Shown here in pieces: positions 60,692-64,000 of a stretch of DNA of 64,000 nt. A model generated the notes under the pieces. The model did not search any database and was not told the DNA's origin. It was given only the letters and a program-made list of their open reading frames with translations. Source of the DNA: Enterococcus crotali (GTDB lineage Bacteria > Bacillota > Bacilli > Lactobacillales > Enterococcaceae). The stretch's first letter is position 1. Each line of letters starts with the position of its first letter. The stretch is taken from NCBI RefSeq assembly GCF_000633635.1, contig NZ_AYPQ01000001.1, forward strand, positions 310,424 to 374,423, written 5' to 3'. Both the position numbers and the translations under genes were made by a program.

Positions 60692-63337
60692 ATGACAAAA
60701 AATAAGTTATTATTAGTTGATGGAAATAGTGTGGCATTTCGAGCGTTTTTTGCTTTGCACAATTCCTTAGAACGTTTTAAAAATAAAAACGGGCTACACA
60801 CAAATGCAGTCTATGCGTTTAACAACATGTTTGAAAACGTCATGACAAAAGAAAATCCGACCCATGTTTTAGTTGCATTTGATGCAGGAAAAACAACCTT
60901 TAGAACAGAATTTTATCCTGAGTATAAGGCAGGTCGTTCAAAAACACCGGGTGAATTTAAAGAACAAATGCCTTACATTCGTGAATTGCTGACTGGTTTA
61001 GGTGTGAAATATTATGAATTGGACAATTATGAAGCCGATGACATTATCGGAACACTTGCTACCAAAGTACCAAAAGATGAATTCGATGTTGTTGTATTGT
61101 CTGGGGATCGAGATTTAACACAGCTAGCGACAGATTCAGTAAAAGTTGATATTACGATTAAAGGAGTTAGTGATTTAGAAACCTACACACCTGAGCATGT
61201 CGCTGAAAAGTACGATGGGTTAACACCAAATCAAATCATTGATATGAAAGGGTTAGCTGGAGACACTTCAGATAATATCCCTGGGGTAACGAAAATTGGT
61301 GAGAAGACCGCTATTAAATTACTGAAAGAATTTGGTTCAGTCGAAGGTGTTTACGAAAATATCGATAGCTTAAAACCGAGCAAGATGAAAGAGAATTTGA
61401 TCAACGATAAAGAACAAGCCTTTATGTCTAAACGCTTGGCAACGATCAATGTAGATTCTCCAATTGAAATAAATATTGATGAACTTAAATATGAAGGAAA
61501 AGACTTAGAAAAGCTGATTCCTTTCTATAAAGAAATGGAATTTAAGCAAATGTTAAGCAAGCTAAACGTCGAAGAAGAAACAGTTGAGCTAGAAGATGTT
61601 CACTTTGATGTGGTTGATACATTTACAGAAGAAATGTTTACTGATGATATGGCCTTATATGTTGAAATGCTGGAAGACAATTATCATACTTCACCGATTG
61701 TAGGTGTGGCTTGGGGAACTAAGAAAAAAGTGTATGTGACAAATAGTTTAGAGTTATTTGAAAGTAAACCATTCGTTGACTGGCTCTTGTCAGATAATTA
61801 TAAGAAAACAGTTTATGATGCAAAACGGACATATGTTTCACTTAACCGTTACGTTGGCAAGCCGCAAGGGATTACGTTTGATGTATTATTAGCAGCTTAC
61901 TTATTAGATACAAATGATAACAGCGCGGATATTGAAGGTGTAGCGCAGCATTATGGTTATATGGATATTCATTCTGATGAATCAGTTTACGGAAAAGGTG
62001 CGAAAAAAGGCTTGCCGGAAGATGATGAAGCATTTTTCAGCCATCTTGCCCGAAAAGTCAATGCAATCCAATTTCTTTCTGAAAAACTAGATACAGAATT
62101 AGTAGAGAAAAATCAAGCAGATCTATTCTATAAAATGGAATTACCACTATCAAAAATTTTAGGTGATATGGAGATTACAGGAATTCGTGTGGATGCTAAT
62201 CGATTGAAAGAAATGCGTATTGAATTTTCAGATCGACTACGTGAAATCGAACAAAAAATATATGCAGAAGCAGGCGAAGAATTCAACTTGAATTCACCGA
62301 AACAATTAGGGGTGATTCTATTTGAAAAAATGGGTTTGCCGGTTATTAAAAAAACGAAAACGGGTTATTCAACTGCAGTGGACGTATTAGAACAATTAAA
62401 AGAGCAAGCGCCGATTGTAGAAGATATTTTAGTTTACCGTCAGATTGCCAAAATTCAATCGACGTATGTTGAAGGACTACTAAAAGTCATTCAGCCAGAT
62501 GATAAGATCCATACACGCTATGTTCAAACATTAACGCAAACTGGACGTTTAAGCTCAGTGGATCCTAACCTGCAAAATATTCCGATACGTTTAGAAGAAG
62601 GACGGAAAATTCGTGAGGCCTTTGTACCAAGAGAGAAAGATTGGTTGATTTTTTCATCAGATTATTCTCAAATCGAATTACGTGTGTTAGCTCATATTTC
62701 AGATGATCAACATTTGAAAGAAGCATTTATTGAAGGGCAAGATATTCACTCAAGTACAGCAATGCGTGTATTTGGTATTGAAAAACCAGAGGATGTGACG
62801 CCGAATATGCGTCGTCAAGCGAAAGCGGTAAACTTTGGGATCGTTTATGGAATCAGTGATTATGGTTTGTCGCAAAATCTGGGGATTACTAGAAAGCAAG
62901 CGCAAGAATATATTGATACCTATTTTGAAAAATATCCAGGAGTTAAAAAATATATGGAAGATATCGTTCGTGACGCAAAGGATAAAGGTTTTGTAGAAAC
63001 ACTTTACAATCGTCGTCGTTATTTACCAGATATCAATTCACGTAATTTCAATTTGCGTTCTTTTGCAGAACGAACTGCGATCAATACACCGATCCAAGGA
63101 AGTGCTGCTGATATCTTGAAAATTGCGATGATCAACATGCAAGATCGACTAAAAGAAGAAAACATGCAAGCTACAATGTTACTGCAAGTACACGATGAAC
63201 TTGTTTTTGAAGCACCTGAATCTGAATTAGATCAGTTGAATGCACTAGTTAAAGAAGTAATGGAAAATGCTGTTGCTTTGCATGTACCGCTATTGACTGA
63301 CAGCAGTTGGGGTAAAACATGGTACGAAGCAAAATAG
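60692..63337 (+). CDS. polA: DNA polymerase I
   Basis: 881 residues, ATG behind GATGAGGAG. 5'-3' exonuclease domain (LLLVDGNSVAFRAFFAL, YEADDIIGTLA, LSGDRDLTQLA), a 3'-5' exonuclease-like domain lacking the usual metal-binding acids (as in other Firmicutes), and the polymerase domain with SSDYSQIELRVLAHIS (motif A), RRQAKAVNFGIVYGISDYGLS (motif B) and QVHDELVFE (motif C). It joins Okazaki fragments and fills repair gaps. mutM follows, an arrangement common in this group. Confidence 0.97.
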   Translation: MTKNKLLLVDGNSVAFRAFFALHNSLERFKNKNGLHTNAVYAFNNMFENVMTKENPTHVLVAFDAGKTTFRTEFYPEYKAGRSKTPGEFKEQMPYIRELLTGLGVKYYELDNYEADDIIGTLATKVPKDEFDVVVLSGDRDLTQLATDSVKVDITIKGVSDLETYTPEHVAEKYDGLTPNQIIDMKGLAGDTSDNIPGVTKIGEKTAIKLLKEFGSVEGVYENIDSLKPSKMKENLINDKEQAFMSKRLATINVDSPIEINIDELKYEGKDLEKLIPFYKEMEFKQMLSKLNVEEETVELEDVHFDVVDTFTEEMFTDDMALYVEMLEDNYHTSPIVGVAWGTKKKVYVTNSLELFESKPFVDWLLSDNYKKTVYDAKRTYVSLNRYVGKPQGITFDVLLAAYLLDTNDNSADIEGVAQHYGYMDIHSDESVYGKGAKKGLPEDDEAFFSHLARKVNAIQFLSEKLDTELVEKNQADLFYKMELPLSKILGDMEITGIRVDANRLKEMRIEFSDRLREIEQKIYAEAGEEFNLNSPKQLGVILFEKMGLPVIKKTKTGYSTAVDVLEQLKEQAPIVEDILVYRQIAKIQSTYVEGLLKVIQPDDKIHTRYVQTLTQTGRLSSVDPNLQNIPIRLEEGRKIREAFVPREKDWLIFSSDYSQIELRVLAHISDDQHLKEAFIEGQDIHSSTAMRVFGIEKPEDVTPNMRRQAKAVNFGIVYGISDYGLSQNLGITRKQAQEYIDTYFEKYPGVKKYMEDIVRDAKDKGFVETLYNRRRYLPDINSRNFNLRSFAERTAINTPIQGSAADILKIAMINMQDRLKEENMQATMLLQVHDELVFEAPESELDQLNALVKEVMENAVALHVPLLTDSSWGKTWYEAK

Positions 63338-63355
63338 TAAACTAAAATAATTGAA

Positions 63356-63417
63356 GAAAAGACTGACCAAACGAAGAAGTTTTGACAACTTTGATGTGTT
63401 CGTTTTGGTCTTTTTCT
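63356..63417. terminator. Terminator between polA and mutM
   Basis: GACCAAACGA (63365-63374) pairs with TCGTTTTGGTC (63400-63410), with an inner AAGTT/AACTT hairpin, and TTTTTCTT follows. Confidence 0.8.
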
Positions 63418-63435
63418 TCTAAGGAGAGATGAAAT

Positions 63436-64000
63436 TTGCCTGAATTACCAGAAGTTGAAACAGTCAGAAAAGGGCTAGAAAAATTAGTAGTTGGAAAGAC
63501 GATCGAAGAAGTTACAATATTATGGCCGAGAATCATCGAGTCACCAGAATCAGAAATTTTTGCTCAGCAGTTGATTGGTCAAACAATTGAAAAAATGGAA
63601 CGTCGTGGCAAGTTCTTGATTTTTAAATTGACGAATTACGATATGATTTCCCATTTACGAATGGAAGGAAAATATGAAACCCATGATCCAGAAGATGAGC
63701 GAACTAAGCATACACATGTGATTTTTACTTTTTCAGACGGAACAGAATTGCGTTATCTGGATGTTCGTAAATTTGGCCGTATGACCTTAGTGCCTAAAAA
63801 CCAAGGGGCAAATTACAAAGGGATTTTGGCTTTAGGCCTGAACCGATTCCCTCAGAATTTAAACTAGCAGAATTTCGTATAGGATTAAAAAAACATCATA
63901 AAGCAATTAAACCATTGTTACTGGATCAGCGTTTAGTGACAGGTTTAGGTAATATTTATGTAGATGAAGCGCTATGGGAAGCGAAGATTCATCCTGAGCA
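63436..64000 (+). pseudogene. mutM: Formamidopyrimidine-DNA glycosylase MutM/Fpg (5' part, frameshifted)
   Basis: TTG start behind AAGGAGA; an in-frame stop just upstream excludes others. Mature N terminus PELPEVETVR has the catalytic Pro and Glu of Fpg. The first frame ends at 63867 after GILALG, but the family sequence continues in another frame ([54 protein letters not shown]) to the window edge. One more C at 63837-63838 restores it. The gene excises oxidised purines such as 8-oxoguanine. The zinc finger lies beyond the window. Probably a sequencing deletion. Confidence 0.92.

Overview
The window is AT-rich DNA from a low-GC Gram-positive bacterium, most likely an Enterococcus other than E. 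faecalis. The pointers are an Lsa(A)-like ABC-F protein, a WxL / DUF916 / LPXTG surface-protein locus, a CopB-type copper ATPase with a Met/His-rich N terminus, several PTS loci with LevR- and RpiR-type regulators, and polA followed by mutM. I cannot name the species from sequence alone. I see no rRNA, tRNA or CRISPR array.

Layout. 1-1022: 5' end of nrdI (minus strand) and a small conserved gene. 1197-8494: a LevR-type sigma-54 activator, a near-perfect -24/-12 promoter, and a mannose-family PTS operon that also carries a TIM-barrel isomerase/epimerase and a tyrosine-phosphatase-like protein. 8510-10719: an M50-like membrane protease and a TPP riboswitch controlling thiT. 10795-15511: an ECF sigma factor with its probable anti-sigma factor, a related membrane-anchored protein, a TPM-domain protein and a membrane protein. 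15846-20754: two VOC proteins, a GH3 enzyme, an RpiR regulator, a HAD phosphatase and a racemase-like protein. 20850-25851: an Lsa-type ABC-F gene with an attenuator-like leader, a J-domain membrane protein and pcp. 26028-30363: a Fur-box operon encoding an unknown protein, a complete ECF transporter (S, T, fused A-A) and an IsdG-like monooxygenase, probably for haem-iron acquisition. 30462-42209: two paralogous Tn916-type tyrosine recombinases bracket a WxL surface locus; the first recombinase gene lies between 25-bp perfect inverted repeats and may be an invertible switch. 42347-49870: a mannoside-degradation locus (GH38, GH125, GH1, lactose-family EIIC, RpiR). 50081-55332: a methyltransferase with a structured leader, UspA, an M23 peptidase, and an XRE regulator divergent from an unknown gene. 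55511-60137: CopB, an Mga-like regulator and an aldo-keto reductase. 60692-64000: polA and the start of mutM.

How the genes work together. The sugar loci each pair a local regulator with a PTS permease and intracellular enzymes. The WxL locus contains everything expected for a cell-surface complex: WxL proteins, a DUF916/DUF3324 anchor, a small FPQTG sortase substrate, a two-helix membrane protein and a dedicated signal-peptidase-like protein. It is preceded by an orphan winged-helix regulator just outside the recombinase inverted repeat.

Data quality. Eight otherwise well-conserved genes (EIIB, TPM protein, large WxL protein, RpiR, GH1, copB, Mga-like, mutM) are broken by nine frameshifts. 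Every one is a net loss of one base, usually in a short homopolymer. This looks like a deletion-biased assembly error rather than real gene decay. I annotate these genes over their full span as frameshifted.
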